In this document: in pieces, positions 7,511 through 17,213 of the stretch | Position numbering within the stretch: position 1 is the stretch's first letter | How the letters are laid out: every line of letters starts with the position of its first letter | Source of the DNA: Oligoflexia bacterium | GTDB taxonomy: Bacteria; Bdellovibrionota_C; UBA2361; JBGSMV01 | DNA length: 64,000 bases | Assembly (NCBI GenBank): GCA_019694515.1 | Contig: JAIBBU010000002.1 | Coordinates: 1 to 64,000, forward strand | Direction of reading: 5' to 3' | Notes under the pieces: model-generated | The model's database searches: none | What the model saw: the letters and a program-made list of their open reading frames with translations, nothing else | What the model was told of the DNA's origin: nothing | Translations under genes and position numbers: made by a program

Positions 7511-8394
7511 AGTTTAGACTGGCGCTGTGTCTGTATTGCTGGGCTTTCTGCAGTCAAGCCGGGGCCGAGCCGACCCAGTTTTCTCTGGGAGTGGAGCGCT
7601 TCGATTTGACGGCCAACCTGTTGTCCGGCGACTCCGGCGTGGGCTGGGTTGCTAGCGGAGGGCTGCTAGCGGGGTTGACGCGCAAAACTACAAACGGAGC
7701 TCAATCCACCGGATTTGCCCTGTCGCTCAGCGATTCTATGACTGTCAAACCTTCTGAGATGCGTTGGTCGTTTAGACTGCGCAGTGACAGAACTTTTCCC
7801 AATGGGAATCCGGTCCGAGCAGAGGATCTTAAATTTTCACTTGAGCGTTGTCAGAAAATGGGCAAGCTGGCTCTGGTAAAGCAGATCGAGCTGCGCAGTA
7901 GCAGCACCTCATCGGACGCGACCGAATGGTGGGTGGATCTGACTGCGGCTCCAGGACTGCCGCTTTCGCGACTGAGCTCCGAGCTGCCCGCTTCCCTGGC
8001 GGGATGCCCCACGCTTGAACATAGTTCGGCTGTGCGCTTTGGCAAAGATCTAGGAGAAGGCACGAACTTCGTTAGCGCCGGCCCCTTTGCGGTGACACGC
8101 TTTAAGAAAAATGAGCTGGAGCTATCACGCCTAGCCTCACCGGGATTCAATGTTGGTCCCTCTGAGATCATAACGGTGCGGGGCTTTGACAGCGCCGAGC
8201 GCAGCCTCTCTGCTTTGCGTCTGGGTACGATTGATGCGCTTTTTACCCGCGATCAGGCAGTGGCAAGCCGCGCTGTTGGAGATGAAACCTTGTTATCTTC
8301 GAATTGTTCTGGCTATATTGTTTTGCAACGTCGAGGACTGAAGTTCAATTGTCTGGATTATCCCGATTTAGAAACGATCACCTATGCGCGCTAG
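7507..8394 (+). CDS. Half-length family-5 solute-binding-like periplasmic protein
   Basis: This 295-aa protein has a signal peptide (MKFRLALCLYCWAFCSQAGA). Residues about 75-115 (WSFRLRSDRTFPNGNPVRAEDLKFSLER) match the strongest motif of the oligopeptide/nickel SBP_bac_5 family. Those proteins are usually about 500 aa; this one stops after the first lobe. The end is natural rather than a visible frameshift: its TAG overlaps the ATG of the next gene by 11 bases, and no continuation of the family pattern was noticed in the other frames, which are filled by the Wza-like gene. No ABC permease or ATPase lies nearby. It may have been recruited as a periplasmic glycan- or lipid-binding accessory of export. 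Confidence 0.7.
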   Translation: MKFRLALCLYCWAFCSQAGAEPTQFSLGVERFDLTANLLSGDSGVGWVASGGLLAGLTRKTTNGAQSTGFALSLSDSMTVKPSEMRWSFRLRSDRTFPNGNPVRAEDLKFSLERCQKMGKLALVKQIELRSSSTSSDATEWWVDLTAAPGLPLSRLSSELPASLAGCPTLEHSSAVRFGKDLGEGTNFVSAGPFAVTRFKKNELELSRLASPGFNVGPSEIITVRGFDSAERSLSALRLGTIDALFTRDQAVASRAVGDETLLSSNCSGYIVLQRRGLKFNCLDYPDLETITYAR

Positions 8395-9523
8395 CAAACT
8401 CGCTCGGATCACCGTAACAGTGGGCGTAGTGGCGCTGCTTGGTTGTGCTACCAAGAGCATCACCAAGCCGCGCTCCGAAATTTTGAAGGAAGCGGAAGGC
8501 CAGGGCCTTTCGCTGCCAAATGCCGAAGAAGAAAAGCAGATGTTCCTTGAGTCCGAGCAGGCTCAAAAGGAAAAACTGATCTCTGTCATTCGCCAGCGCG
8601 CGAATGACGGGACCATGGATGCGAGTTATATCATCGGCCCTCAGGACGAAATTGAGGTCAGTGTGTTTGATGTGCCCGAGTTGAACTTAAGCTCTAAGGT
8701 AAATCAAGCCGGATTCATCTCGCTGCCCTTGGTTGGCGCGGTTCCTGCTGCGGGCTATACCGAAAGCAAATTGCGGGAGGAGCTGGCGCACAGGCTCTCC
8801 TCATATGTACGAAACCCACAGGTCAGTATCGGCATTGCCCATTACGGCAGCCAGAAAGTTGCGGTGATGGGCGCAGTGCGAAAGCCTGGAACTTATGCTT
8901 TGAAGAAGGGCTCTAACAGTATGCTGGAGCTGGTGAGTCAGGCAGGCGGGGTCAATGAAAAGGCCGGTAACTATATGAACTTCATTCCCGCTGAACTTTC
9001 AGGGCTCAGCGCGACCAACGACGCCGAAGCACGCGCACGGCTGGCGCTGGATGCTGAGGCGCCGGACCGGCTCAAGGGCTCCGCGATCGAGATACCGCTA
9101 GATCGGGTGCTCGGCACCTCAGGCGGCATTCCGGTGGAGGTTCCGGTGCGAGGCGGTGATATGATCGTGATTCCAGAGGCAGGTAAAGTCATGGTCGAAG
9201 GCGAGGTAGAGAAGGTCGGATCTTACGACCTGGGACAGCAGATGACGCTCTTGGGATCTCTGGCTGCAGCTGGTGGTATTACATACGGCGCAAAATTTGA
9301 CGAAGTAGAGGTTATCCGTGAGATTGCGCCAGGCGAAAAGGCGCATCTGGTTGTGAATCTCGAAAAACTCTCGCGAGGAGAGGAACATGACATTAAGCTT
9401 CGCAATGGCGATATCGTGCGGGTGCCTTCCGATTCAGGTCGTCGAATGTCGCAGGACACCTGGGAAGGCTTTACCAAGCTGATCAACTTCGGCATCGGCG
9501 GCAGTGTCAATATGGGGCCCTAA
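8384..9523 (+). CDS. Wza-like polysaccharide export lipoprotein
   Basis: This 379-aa outer-membrane export protein of the polysaccharide biosynthesis/export family has a lipobox VALLGC with Cys21 as the lipidated residue. The Poly_export domain starts at YIIGPQDEIEVSVFDVPELN (about 83) and continues with FISLPLVGAVPAAGYTESKL. Two SLBB-type beta-grasp repeats follow (KVAVMGAVRKPGTYALKKG and KVMVEGEVEKVGSYDLGQQ). Wza octamers form the outer-membrane channel for capsule or exopolysaccharide. The usual C-terminal amphipathic helix region is short here. Its stop overlaps the start of the tyrosine kinase gene (TAATG), fitting the Wza/Wzc pair that bridges the envelope. Confidence 0.92.
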   Translation: MRASKLARITVTVGVVALLGCATKSITKPRSEILKEAEGQGLSLPNAEEEKQMFLESEQAQKEKLISVIRQRANDGTMDASYIIGPQDEIEVSVFDVPELNLSSKVNQAGFISLPLVGAVPAAGYTESKLREELAHRLSSYVRNPQVSIGIAHYGSQKVAVMGAVRKPGTYALKKGSNSMLELVSQAGGVNEKAGNYMNFIPAELSGLSATNDAEARARLALDAEAPDRLKGSAIEIPLDRVLGTSGGIPVEVPVRGGDMIVIPEAGKVMVEGEVEKVGSYDLGQQMTLLGSLAAAGGITYGAKFDEVEVIREIAPGEKAHLVVNLEKLSRGEEHDIKLRNGDIVRVPSDSGRRMSQDTWEGFTKLINFGIGGSVNMGP

Positions 9524-11856
9524 TGACGCAGAACCTTCCATCTCAAGCAGCTAAGCGCGGCCTTCCGGGGTTGTTGGATCCTAATTTGGGGATGCCCTCT
9601 GGATTGCCGACCGAATCGGAGGAGAGCGAAGTAACACTGCGCGAGCTGCTGCGCATTGTGATGAAGTATCGCAAATTGATTGGCTCCGCGGTGGCGCTGG
9701 GCTTGATCGTCTCGCTAATCTACGCTTTTACTGCCAGTCCGATTTACAGCGCGCATTCGACGATTCGCATCGGTACTTACGATCCAGTGCTGCCAGTGAC
9801 CAAAGTGGAAGATCTGTTGCAGCAAAAGAGCAAGGAGACGACCTATTTTGAAACTCAGCTGGCGGAGATTAAAAGCCTTTCCTTGGCCGATGAGGTTTTG
9901 ACCGATCGCGGACTGAAGAATGACCTTTTCCCCAAGACCGCCCCGTCATTCTTCATGCGTCTTTTCGGCCGCGGAGAGTCCTCCGATAAGGATCCCTTGA
10001 AGGAGGTAGTTCCGGGCTATCATTCCACGCTCCGTCAGCTGCAAAAATATCTGGGACTGTTGGAGATTGAACCTGTCAGAAGAACTGCGCTGGTAAATAT
10101 TACGGCACATACGAGGTCCCCCAAGCTGGCGGCTGAGATCGCCAACCGTCACGCCAATGCTTATATCGATTGGGTCAGAAAGTCGCGGGTCGATCAACAG
10201 TCGCGGGCTTTGGTTTTTCTGAATCAGCAGGCTGTCGAGCTGCGCGAGAAGACTGCGGATCTTGAGCGTCAGATGGCGGACTACGCCGAAGCCAACCAGA
10301 TTGTGGCGCTGAACAAAGATGAAAACGTTACTGTCCAGAAGATGGCGCAGCTAAATGAATTGCTAACTTCCACGACTGGAAAGCGCATCGAAGCCGAGAA
10401 TCTGTACCGGGAGGCCGAGCGCTCGCTGACTAGCCCCTCGGCGGGATTTGATGATCCTTCCACCCAGTCGATGCGTTCTGAGTTAGCGAAGCTGGAAGCT
10501 GAATACGGGCAGCTGTCCTCCAAGTTCACTTCAAGCTACCCGCGGATGCAACAGCTGAGTGCCCAGATCTCAGGATTGAAGCGCTCGATCGAAGCGCAGC
10601 GCTCTCAGGTAGTGCTGGGCTTAAAGGCCAAGTCGCAGGCGCTGGTGGAAGAAGAGCGTCATTTGGCAGAGGAGCTTGAGCGTCAGAAGAGCGAGGCCTT
10701 TGAGCTGTCCAAGAGCCAGGTGCAGTTCAATGTCTTGAAGCGCGAGCTTACGACCTCACGTGAAATGCTGCAGAACGTACTGAAGCAGACCAAGGAAACC
10801 GCGCTGGCAGTTGAAAGCAATGCGTCTAACGTTTCGGTTGTAGATTTGGCCGCTCCGCCGCTCACGCCAAGTTTTCCCAATAAACGTTTGATCGTGCTGG
10901 CCGGTATTCTATCTGGAGCCATATTCGGAATGGGTTTGGCATTCTTGTTGAGTCATCTGGATAATACGATCCGTACCCCCCTTCATATCTCGCAGCGCTT
11001 GGGACTGAATTGCTTGGGAGTCGTTCCAAGCTTTGATCCCGATGCAGTTTCGTCGCCGGGGCAAGGTGAACAGCTCGCCTTAGCAGCGGGGGAAAGCGCG
11101 ATGGCTCCGGCCCCCGCCAATGAGCGCCCCAATCCTTTCCTGCCGACGCCTTTGGTGTATATGTCCTCTCCTAAGTCGCTTGCGGCTGAAGCCTATCGTA
11201 CGGTTAGAACTGGATTGCTGCTTTCGCAGGCAGGCGGACCTCCTAAAACTATTTTGCTGACCTCCGCGCAGGCCTCGGAAGGCAAAACCACGACGGCCAT
11301 GAATTTAGCCGCTAGTTTGGCCAGCGCTGGGGGCCGCGTGGCCTTGGTAGACGCAGATCTGCGGCGACCGAGTGTGCTCAAGTACTGGAAACTGGATCGA
11401 ACTCTGCCAGGGCTTGTAGATGTCATTACCGGTCAAAAGCAGCTCTCTGAGGTGCTGATTGAGACCAGCATGAAGCGCATCGTAATTCTTCCCAGCGGAG
11501 AAACTCCTCCTAACCCAGCGGAGCTCTTGGGCTCGGTGGAAATGGCTAGCGTAATGGATCAGTTAGCCGCCGAGTATGATTATGTGATCATCGATTCCCC
11601 TCCAATTCTTCCGGTGACCGACTCGGTGGTGCTTTCGCGCTTTGTCGATGGGGTAGTGATGGTGGTGAAGTCGAGCAGTACTCCTAAGAGTCTAGTCGTG
11701 GATGCTAAGAAGCGTCTCGCGGCCGTAGGCGCGCGATTGTTGGGGGTGGTGCTAAACGACGCCAATATTAAGGGCGGCGATTATTACTATTACAACCGCT
11801 ATTATTACTCCTATTACACTGCGCCCGACCAGCATAAGACGGCCAGCTCGGGATAG
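9523..11856 (+). CDS. Wzc-like polysaccharide co-polymerase with BY-kinase domain
   Basis: This 777-aa fused chain-length regulator and tyrosine autokinase has a Wzz domain with transmembrane segments near residues 45-68 and 452-475. Long coiled-coil helices between them cover about 215-420. The cytoplasmic kinase has a Walker A-type stretch SAQASEGKTT (Lys588), Walker A' (ALVDADLRRPS) and Walker B (YDYVIIDSPP). Nine tyrosines cluster at residues 754-765 near the C-terminus. In this family cycles of tail phosphorylation control polymer length and export. No low-molecular-weight phosphatase (Wzb) gene is present in the window. It is the last gene of the operon. Confidence 0.94.
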   Translation: MTQNLPSQAAKRGLPGLLDPNLGMPSGLPTESEESEVTLRELLRIVMKYRKLIGSAVALGLIVSLIYAFTASPIYSAHSTIRIGTYDPVLPVTKVEDLLQQKSKETTYFETQLAEIKSLSLADEVLTDRGLKNDLFPKTAPSFFMRLFGRGESSDKDPLKEVVPGYHSTLRQLQKYLGLLEIEPVRRTALVNITAHTRSPKLAAEIANRHANAYIDWVRKSRVDQQSRALVFLNQQAVELREKTADLERQMADYAEANQIVALNKDENVTVQKMAQLNELLTSTTGKRIEAENLYREAERSLTSPSAGFDDPSTQSMRSELAKLEAEYGQLSSKFTSSYPRMQQLSAQISGLKRSIEAQRSQVVLGLKAKSQALVEEERHLAEELERQKSEAFELSKSQVQFNVLKRELTTSREMLQNVLKQTKETALAVESNASNVSVVDLAAPPLTPSFPNKRLIVLAGILSGAIFGMGLAFLLSHLDNTIRTPLHISQRLGLNCLGVVPSFDPDAVSSPGQGEQLALAAGESAMAPAPANERPNPFLPTPLVYMSSPKSLAAEAYRTVRTGLLLSQAGGPPKTILLTSAQASEGKTTTAMNLAASLASAGGRVALVDADLRRPSVLKYWKLDRTLPGLVDVITGQKQLSEVLIETSMKRIVILPSGETPPNPAELLGSVEMASVMDQLAAEYDYVIIDSPPILPVTDSVVLSRFVDGVVMVVKSSSTPKSLVVDAKKRLAAVGARLLGVVLNDANIKGGDYYYYNRYYYSYYTAPDQHKTASSG

Positions 11857-11862
11857 CGGGGC

Positions 11863-11891
11863 AGAGACGCCCTCGCCGGATCGTCTCTTTT
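11863..11891 (+). terminator. Rho-independent terminator candidate after the export operon
   Basis: A perfect 7-bp stem AGAGACG/CGTCTCT (11863-11869 with 11882-11888) has a 12-base loop and runs straight into TTTT. It lies seven bases after the wzc-like stop codon and before a convergent gene. The loop is larger than ideal. Confidence 0.5.
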
Positions 11892-11904
11892 GCGCCGGCA
11901 GTGC

Positions 11905-12759
11905 TTACGACCTGTGCTCAACCCACCGCAAGAGGCGGCGCCGATCGAGTGCGTACCACCAATCGAGTGCCCCCAATGCCGTTGCCACCCCGAACTTCGC
12001 TCCACAATCTGGAGCCAGACTCTCACGCCAAATTAAAGCCGCTGGAGAGCCGTGCTGCCGATTATCACCTCGCAGTCCGGTGTGCACGAAGGGGTAGCTC
12101 TCCAGGGCCTTTTTTAGCGCAGAAGAATTGACGCTGGCAGAGTTTCCAAAGGGATAGGCAAAATGTTTAATGTCGCACTCAAGTTCGGCGCTGAGCCTCG
12201 ATTTCGAATTCTGTAACTCCAAGAGTAGTAGATCCGAAGAGAGTGCTCCAATCGCAGGATGATTGACTGTGTGCGACCCGGCAGCATGGCCGCGGCTATT
12301 CAGGATCCGCAGCTGCTCCCAGCTCATAGGAGTCAGATCTGCGGCCACCTCGGACGGGGATATCCGCCCCGCACAGAGCCGGGAGGCAACATAGGCTCGG
12401 GCTGCCTCTGTGCTGCGACAATCCAGGAACGCGGTTGGAATGAAAAAGAGCGCCGTTATTCCGCGCGGCTCGAGGACCTTCTCCGCAGCTTCAAACTGCG
12501 AACGGAAGCCGTCATCAAAGGTAAGCAGCAGGGAGTGGCGTTGTAGCCGCTCCTCCCGGCGCAGGATTTTCTCAAAAGTAGCTGCGCTTATAAATTGAAA
12601 ATGCTGTGTTAGGGCGCTGATCAGCAGCTCAAAATCAGGAAGGGTGCTTTGAGGAAGATGGTGGAAAAGCAGTACCCGCAGCTGCGGCTCGCTGGACCGG
12701 GTCAGGGCAGCGAAATCTATCGCGAGTTCCTTAAGGCGCTGTTTAATTCTAGCGCGCAT
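11905..12759 (-). CDS. Polysaccharide deacetylase (NodB/CE4 type)
   Basis: This 284-aa CE4-family protein is likely to remove acetyl groups from N-acetyl sugars of the polymer. Motif 1 is LLTFDDGFRS (about 77-86), with the catalytic and metal-binding aspartates. Motif 2 is SHTVNHPAIG, with both metal-binding histidines. The late AYPFG motif is also present. There is no signal peptide, so it probably acts in the cytoplasm on lipid-linked intermediates, unless exported by another route. It is the last gene of a minus-strand run (wzx, lyase-like, GT2, deacetylase) and overlaps the GT2 gene by 11 bases. Confidence 0.88.
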   Translation of the reverse strand: MRARIKQRLKELAIDFAALTRSSEPQLRVLLFHHLPQSTLPDFELLISALTQHFQFISAATFEKILRREERLQRHSLLLTFDDGFRSQFEAAEKVLEPRGITALFFIPTAFLDCRSTEAARAYVASRLCAGRISPSEVAADLTPMSWEQLRILNSRGHAAGSHTVNHPAIGALSSDLLLLELQNSKSRLSAELECDIKHFAYPFGNSASVNSSALKKALESYPFVHTGLRGDNRQHGSPAALIWRESLAPDCGAKFGVATALGALDWWYALDRRRLLRWVEHRS

Positions 12760-13546
12760 ATCCAGCCCATCTAAGGAGTCTGCGGGGCCCGTAATTGAAC
12801 AGCCAACGCAAGATCGCTTCCAGCGCTATTGCCGGGGAGGCTTTGTCGAGATGTCGAATGTGCACCCGCAGTAAATTCATCATGCGGCGGTGAAAGTTGC
12901 CTGAGGTAATATTTCCCGCGCGGTCTTGATAGTATCCCAGTACTTCCGGAATGAAGTGCACCTGCAAGTGCGGGGATAAGCGCAGCCACAGCTCGTAGTC
13001 CTGTGAAGACATAAGATTTTCATCAAACATGCCGTGCGCGAGGAGTAAATCTTTGCGGCAGACTACGGCCGAGGTTGAAAAAAGGCAGCGCCGATAAAGT
13101 TGCGCCGGCAGGGTTGCGCCGGGGAGAAAATGCAGGGCGTAATCAAGCGTGCGTTGGGTGCCGTCTAGTCCGATATGCGTTTCGTTATGACAAAAGAAAT
13201 TCTTGTCCGGCTGGCTAGCGATCGCCTGTTCTACCACCTCCAGTTTATTAGGCTTCCAGCGATCGTCGCTGTCTAAAAATGCAATCCATGTCCCGCTGGC
13301 AGCGCGGATGCCTGCGTTGCGTGCGGCCCCAGGTCCGTGATGCTGATTGCGCAGCAGCGTCGTTTGGATTTTGCTTGAGCAGAAAAGCGCTTCGACAATT
13401 TCGCAGCTGCGATCGTGCGAACCATCATCTGAAACGATCAGCTCCAGCGGCGTTAACGTTTGAGTTAACACGCTACGCAGAGTGGATTCAATATATGCAG
13501 CGGAGTTGTAGATCGGACAAACAACACTAATGCTAGGCTGCGACAT
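12749..13546 (-). CDS. Family 2 glycosyltransferase
   Basis: This 265-aa inverting GT-A enzyme opens with SISVVCPIYNSAAYIESTLRS and the LELIVSDDGSHD nucleotide-binding motif. The DxD-type metal site is in WIAFLDSDDRWKPNK (about residues 90-100). The C-terminal part is helical with no clear membrane span. It should add one sugar to the lipid-linked repeat unit; donor and acceptor cannot be read from sequence. It overlaps the deacetylase gene and follows the lyase-like gene by nine bases. Confidence 0.9.
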   Translation of the reverse strand: MSQPSISVVCPIYNSAAYIESTLRSVLTQTLTPLELIVSDDGSHDRSCEIVEALFCSSKIQTTLLRNQHHGPGAARNAGIRAASGTWIAFLDSDDRWKPNKLEVVEQAIASQPDKNFFCHNETHIGLDGTQRTLDYALHFLPGATLPAQLYRRCLFSTSAVVCRKDLLLAHGMFDENLMSSQDYELWLRLSPHLQVHFIPEVLGYYQDRAGNITSGNFHRRMMNLLRVHIRHLDKASPAIALEAILRWLFNYGPRRLLRWAGYAR

Positions 13547-13555
13547 TGGTGTGAT

Positions 13556-15421
13556 TCAACTCCAATCAATTTCGGTCTTAAAGGTTGCTGGCAGAGTGGT
13601 GTCACAGCGGCAGGAGAGGGTGTGACAAGGAGCGTGGCGTCCGTACTCAACACAATATTCACCACGCGGTTCAGTCTCGGTCCAGCCGAAGCTGGCCTTG
13701 CTCTGAAGAGCCGCGGTGGCGGATAGACGGATAGCGACCCGTACGTTTTCGGATAGAAGATAAGTAGCTGCCGCCTCTAAAGACTCGCGGCGCTGCAGTT
13801 CCGGAGCCAAATGAAAATGCAACTCCAGCGCATAGCTCCCGCTGCCAGAAAGCGTATCTGTGATTCTCAGTCCGCCCGAGTGCAGTTGAAACTCACGTCG
13901 ATGTTCAAGCGCGCGGCCTGCGATGCGGTTAAAACCGTTGTGCTGGATCGTGAAGGTAAATTGATCGCTTGCGGAGCTCCAGCTGGTGGCGACATTGGCT
14001 TGGCGGTAGCCAGGGGCAAAACGGGTCTGCCATGATTTCAATACCGCAGGGTATCCATCTAGGGTCAGGCTATTGTGCGCCTGGGCGGAGGCCCCGTAAG
14101 AGCTCAGCGGGTCCGTGTCTAGATAACTATTTCGCCCCGGATCGATAAAAATCGGTCGTCCATCGAGATACAAAACAAAAGAGAGCAGGTCTTGGTGGGC
14201 GTGGCTGGCTCGATCGCGATCTTCGCCCGGCTCCGCCAGCCAAAATACAGTCGCGCGCCCTCGATCCAGACGATACCAGTGGCTCTTAGGGAAAAATTGC
14301 GGTTCTGTATCGGGACTCGAGCGCGCTTGTAGGGCAGTGCTCATGCCGCCCCAAAACTTCAGGCCGGCGCGCGGAGTGTTGAGAGGCAGCGGGAATCTCG
14401 GAGCAGAGAATTCTACAGCTAATTCGGACCAGGGCATGCAGAGCAGCCAGGTCGGCGGCAGGTCGGGCGAAATATCGCCGATCAAGGGCATTCGGAGATC
14501 TGAGTCGCTAGGCACAAGGTAGAACCAACACCGTTCCAGCAGCGGTCTCAGATAGGAGCCGAGCCATTGCCGGATTGAGGAGTCGGTTCTGCGTCTTTCA
14601 ACTCCGTAAATCTCGAGCAGCCAGCGGGTAATTAAGAAGTGGTAATGCGAAGACCCCTCCCGCAAGAATCCGTCCGGCGTTGTCAAAAAATCCAGCCGCT
14701 CCCGCAAAGCGGCTGCCGCCAGCGCATAGAGTCGAGGTAGATCAAAAAGCCGCGCAGCAAATAGTAAAGCGCGAGCATTGTTGATGGGATGGTTGCCGGA
14801 GGTGTACCTACCGCTGTACTCGATGCGCGACGCTAAATAAAGCGCCGAATTGTGGAGCAGGGAACTAATAGATTTTGGGGTATTCGAGAGAATTTGATCG
14901 TGCTGGAAAAAACAGGAGCTGAAAAGGAAGTAGTTGGAAATTCTTTCGCTAACTGTATAGGGCTCACTCGCTACCCCTCCGGGAAGTTCGCCGCAAGCCT
15001 CGAGCCACCCCCGGATCTGTTCGGTTCCCCAGGCGTGAGGCAGCTGTGGATATTCTTCGAAGGCATGCAGTAACCAGACCCAACGGTGCAGGGAGGCTTC
15101 AACTTCCGGGTCCTCAAAGGGACCTCTCCAGATCCGCGGATCCTCCGGGGATAAAGTGTGGCCCGTAATTTTTAGCGCGAGCCGAGGCGCTGCGTGTGGC
15201 GGATGTGTTTCGAGCGCAGCGCTGCGCGCTTGTGGCTCCGAGCGCCGCCACTCTTCCCACGCGGCCCTGACATCGGACGGATAGTAACGTGCAGAGTGCA
15301 GCGGCCACAAACGGCGCTGCAGCCGCGATACGCCTTTGCCCGCCAAAAATACGGCAGCTTCGAGCGCGGAGCTGCGACGATAGAAATTTTTTACCTCATT
15401 CGTTGCGGCGCGATCCGGCAT
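13556..15421 (-). CDS. Heparinase II/III family protein (alginate-lyase-like)
   Basis: This 621-aa protein has the N-terminal alpha/alpha toroid of the heparinase II/III-like lyases (about residues 100-330, with HPINNARALLFAARLF and REGSSHYHFLITRW). The C-terminal beta-sandwich part includes SHAHQDLLSFVLYLDG and FIDPGRNSYL. Such proteins are common in exopolysaccharide loci, where they are thought to trim or edit acidic polymer by beta-elimination. No signal peptide is visible, so location is unclear. The gene overlaps wzx upstream by 26 bases and lies nine bases before the GT2, so it belongs to this operon. A polymer with uronic or other acidic sugars would fit the rest of the locus. Confidence 0.85.
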   Translation of the reverse strand: MPDRAATNEVKNFYRRSSALEAAVFLAGKGVSRLQRRLWPLHSARYYPSDVRAAWEEWRRSEPQARSAALETHPPHAAPRLALKITGHTLSPEDPRIWRGPFEDPEVEASLHRWVWLLHAFEEYPQLPHAWGTEQIRGWLEACGELPGGVASEPYTVSERISNYFLFSSCFFQHDQILSNTPKSISSLLHNSALYLASRIEYSGRYTSGNHPINNARALLFAARLFDLPRLYALAAAALRERLDFLTTPDGFLREGSSHYHFLITRWLLEIYGVERRRTDSSIRQWLGSYLRPLLERCWFYLVPSDSDLRMPLIGDISPDLPPTWLLCMPWSELAVEFSAPRFPLPLNTPRAGLKFWGGMSTALQARSSPDTEPQFFPKSHWYRLDRGRATVFWLAEPGEDRDRASHAHQDLLSFVLYLDGRPIFIDPGRNSYLDTDPLSSYGASAQAHNSLTLDGYPAVLKSWQTRFAPGYRQANVATSWSSASDQFTFTIQHNGFNRIAGRALEHRREFQLHSGGLRITDTLSGSGSYALELHFHLAPELQRRESLEAAATYLLSENVRVAIRLSATAALQSKASFGWTETEPRGEYCVEYGRHAPCHTLSCRCDTTLPATFKTEIDWS

Positions 15422-16973
15422 AAACCATCAACAGCAGATAACTTTTTAACTGGGCAATACGCTCTTTCGAGAGTCCCAGCGTTTGGGGGATCTTCAGTAT
15501 TAAGCACGATATCAGGGCTAGGTAAATAATCCCAGAAAAGAGCAGCGCCAGTAATAAATTGGAGTGGGCAAGGTACGCGGTGGCCTGGTGGGCGATAAAA
15601 GCCGCCCCGAAAAACAGCAAAGGAGCTGCAAATTGATGCCGCAAAAGCTGCCAGTGGGAGAGTTTTAGCCAGCGGCTGATTACCCAGAGCTGCGCGTTGA
15701 CCTGAATGAACTGAGTTAAGACCAATTTAATCGCCAGGCCTGTTGCGCCGAGGTCGAGGCCCCCCAGCCGCGCCGGAAATAGCAGCCAGACTCCGAGGGG
15801 CAGTCCTAAAAGCGGCACGGTTAGACCGATATTGCGGTACACCTTGGTGCGCGCTTCGGCGAAAAAAACCGACGCGTTTAGTTGGCCGAAAGTTTGATGG
15901 AGCGGATAGATCATCATCAGAGCCACCGCAATTTGGGCGCCCGCAAAGGCTTGTCCGCCCAGCAATTGAGTAAGTGCCGTGCATTCGACTGCTGCAAATA
16001 CTCCGATACCGGCAGTCAGTACGTAAAGTGAGGTTACGGTTTCCGAATAAAGGGACGCCATGCGGGTCCTGTCGGACTTGCCCACGGCGCTGGATAGCTC
16101 ACGTGTAAGCAGGCCGGCCATTGAGGAGGTAAACAGGAAGGTCAACGCTCCAACCTGGCTGGATAGGGCGAAGTATCCCTGTTGTCGGGAGCCGCTGGAA
16201 AACTGCAGTACCCAACGGTCCGCGAGCCCGATACCAAGGCTTACCAAATTGTAAGGAATAAGTGGATGACAAAAATTCCAAAAGCTGTGCGCGATCTGCT
16301 GAACGGTCAAGCACTCGGCCGGCTGCTGGGTGAAAGCCGCTCGTCCCTGGGGCCCCAGACCGAGGATCCAGAGCATGCCTAGGAAGATTGCGATTGAGAC
16401 GCACTGTAAGATGAAAAACTGCAGCGCCGTGAAGCTGCCCAAGAACCAAAAACATCCTGCGACCAGCAACATCACCGCGCCGCGATGAAATACCCGTGTC
16501 CGTTCGCCGCGCACCGTGAGCGCTCGCGCATCGATTACGGATTGAAGAAGTTGTGTGCCCCATAGCAGTATCGCGTAGAGACATGCCAATGCGACTAGCG
16601 CGAAGGGCAGGGCCGGCCAAAGATAAGCAGCGAGCGGGGTAAGATCTGCGAGATAGACCAAACCCGCCAGCAGCAGGGCGGTAGCCACGGAGAATTTCGC
16701 GTAAAAGCGGACTAGCTCGCTGCGTCCCGGGGAATGCGAATATTGAGAGAAAAAGGCACTCGTAGCTCCGCTATCCAGCAGTGTCAGCGTGTCTTGGCAA
16801 AGTTTTGAAAGGAACGCGAAGTCGCCGAAAATCGCCGGACCGGCCCCTCTAGCCAGCAGCGCCTGAGTGACCGTTATTAATGGGATGCTGATGAAACTAG
16901 CAAAGAGCCGCGAGAGGTAGCGGCGGGTGAGAGAATCCTCAATGCTGGCGCTCTTAATGGCTGGAGCAGTCAT
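15396..16973 (-). CDS. Wzx-type polysaccharide flippase
   Basis: This multi-pass membrane protein (about 525 aa) of the MATE/PST flippase superfamily has around a dozen or more hydrophobic segments through its length. It opens with LSRLFASFISIPLITVTQALLARGAGPAIFGDFAF, the usual PST beginning. It should move undecaprenyl-linked repeat units across the inner membrane for Wzy to polymerise. ATG 16973 is preferred; a TTG five codons upstream (16988) is the alternative and neither has a strong Shine-Dalgarno. It is the first gene of the minus-strand run and shares a 240-bp divergent region with the gene at 17214. Confidence 0.88.
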   Translation of the reverse strand: MTAPAIKSASIEDSLTRRYLSRLFASFISIPLITVTQALLARGAGPAIFGDFAFLSKLCQDTLTLLDSGATSAFFSQYSHSPGRSELVRFYAKFSVATALLLAGLVYLADLTPLAAYLWPALPFALVALACLYAILLWGTQLLQSVIDARALTVRGERTRVFHRGAVMLLVAGCFWFLGSFTALQFFILQCVSIAIFLGMLWILGLGPQGRAAFTQQPAECLTVQQIAHSFWNFCHPLIPYNLVSLGIGLADRWVLQFSSGSRQQGYFALSSQVGALTFLFTSSMAGLLTRELSSAVGKSDRTRMASLYSETVTSLYVLTAGIGVFAAVECTALTQLLGGQAFAGAQIAVALMMIYPLHQTFGQLNASVFFAEARTKVYRNIGLTVPLLGLPLGVWLLFPARLGGLDLGATGLAIKLVLTQFIQVNAQLWVISRWLKLSHWQLLRHQFAAPLLFFGAAFIAHQATAYLAHSNLLLALLFSGIIYLALISCLILKIPQTLGLSKERIAQLKSYLLLMVYAGSRRNE

Positions 16974-17213
16974 GACCTTAAATTTCAACTCCGACCGGGA
17001 GAATCTGCGGTTTAAATAAGATCGCCCCGAAAAGCTTAAGCGCCGGGACCGCGCTACGAAGGTCGGGATTGAATAGCAATAATAGAGGAAAGATAGTCAT
17101 CGCGCGGCTCGTTCTGGATCCCCACATTCCAAGGTAGCGTCCCCTTGGAGATAGTTGTTCAATGTGTCCTAGAGGATGACATAACCCCCGCAGATTGAAT
17201 AGAATAGCTGTGA

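Noticed and set aside
7507..8394. Frameshifted full-length solute-binding protein
   Set aside because: The downstream frames are occupied by a complete wza-like gene, and no second-lobe sequence is visible in any frame.
12259..12546. Plus-strand open frames within the deacetylase, lyase-like and flippase genes
   Set aside because: They lie antisense to genes with clear family motifs and have no motif or ribosome-binding site of their own.
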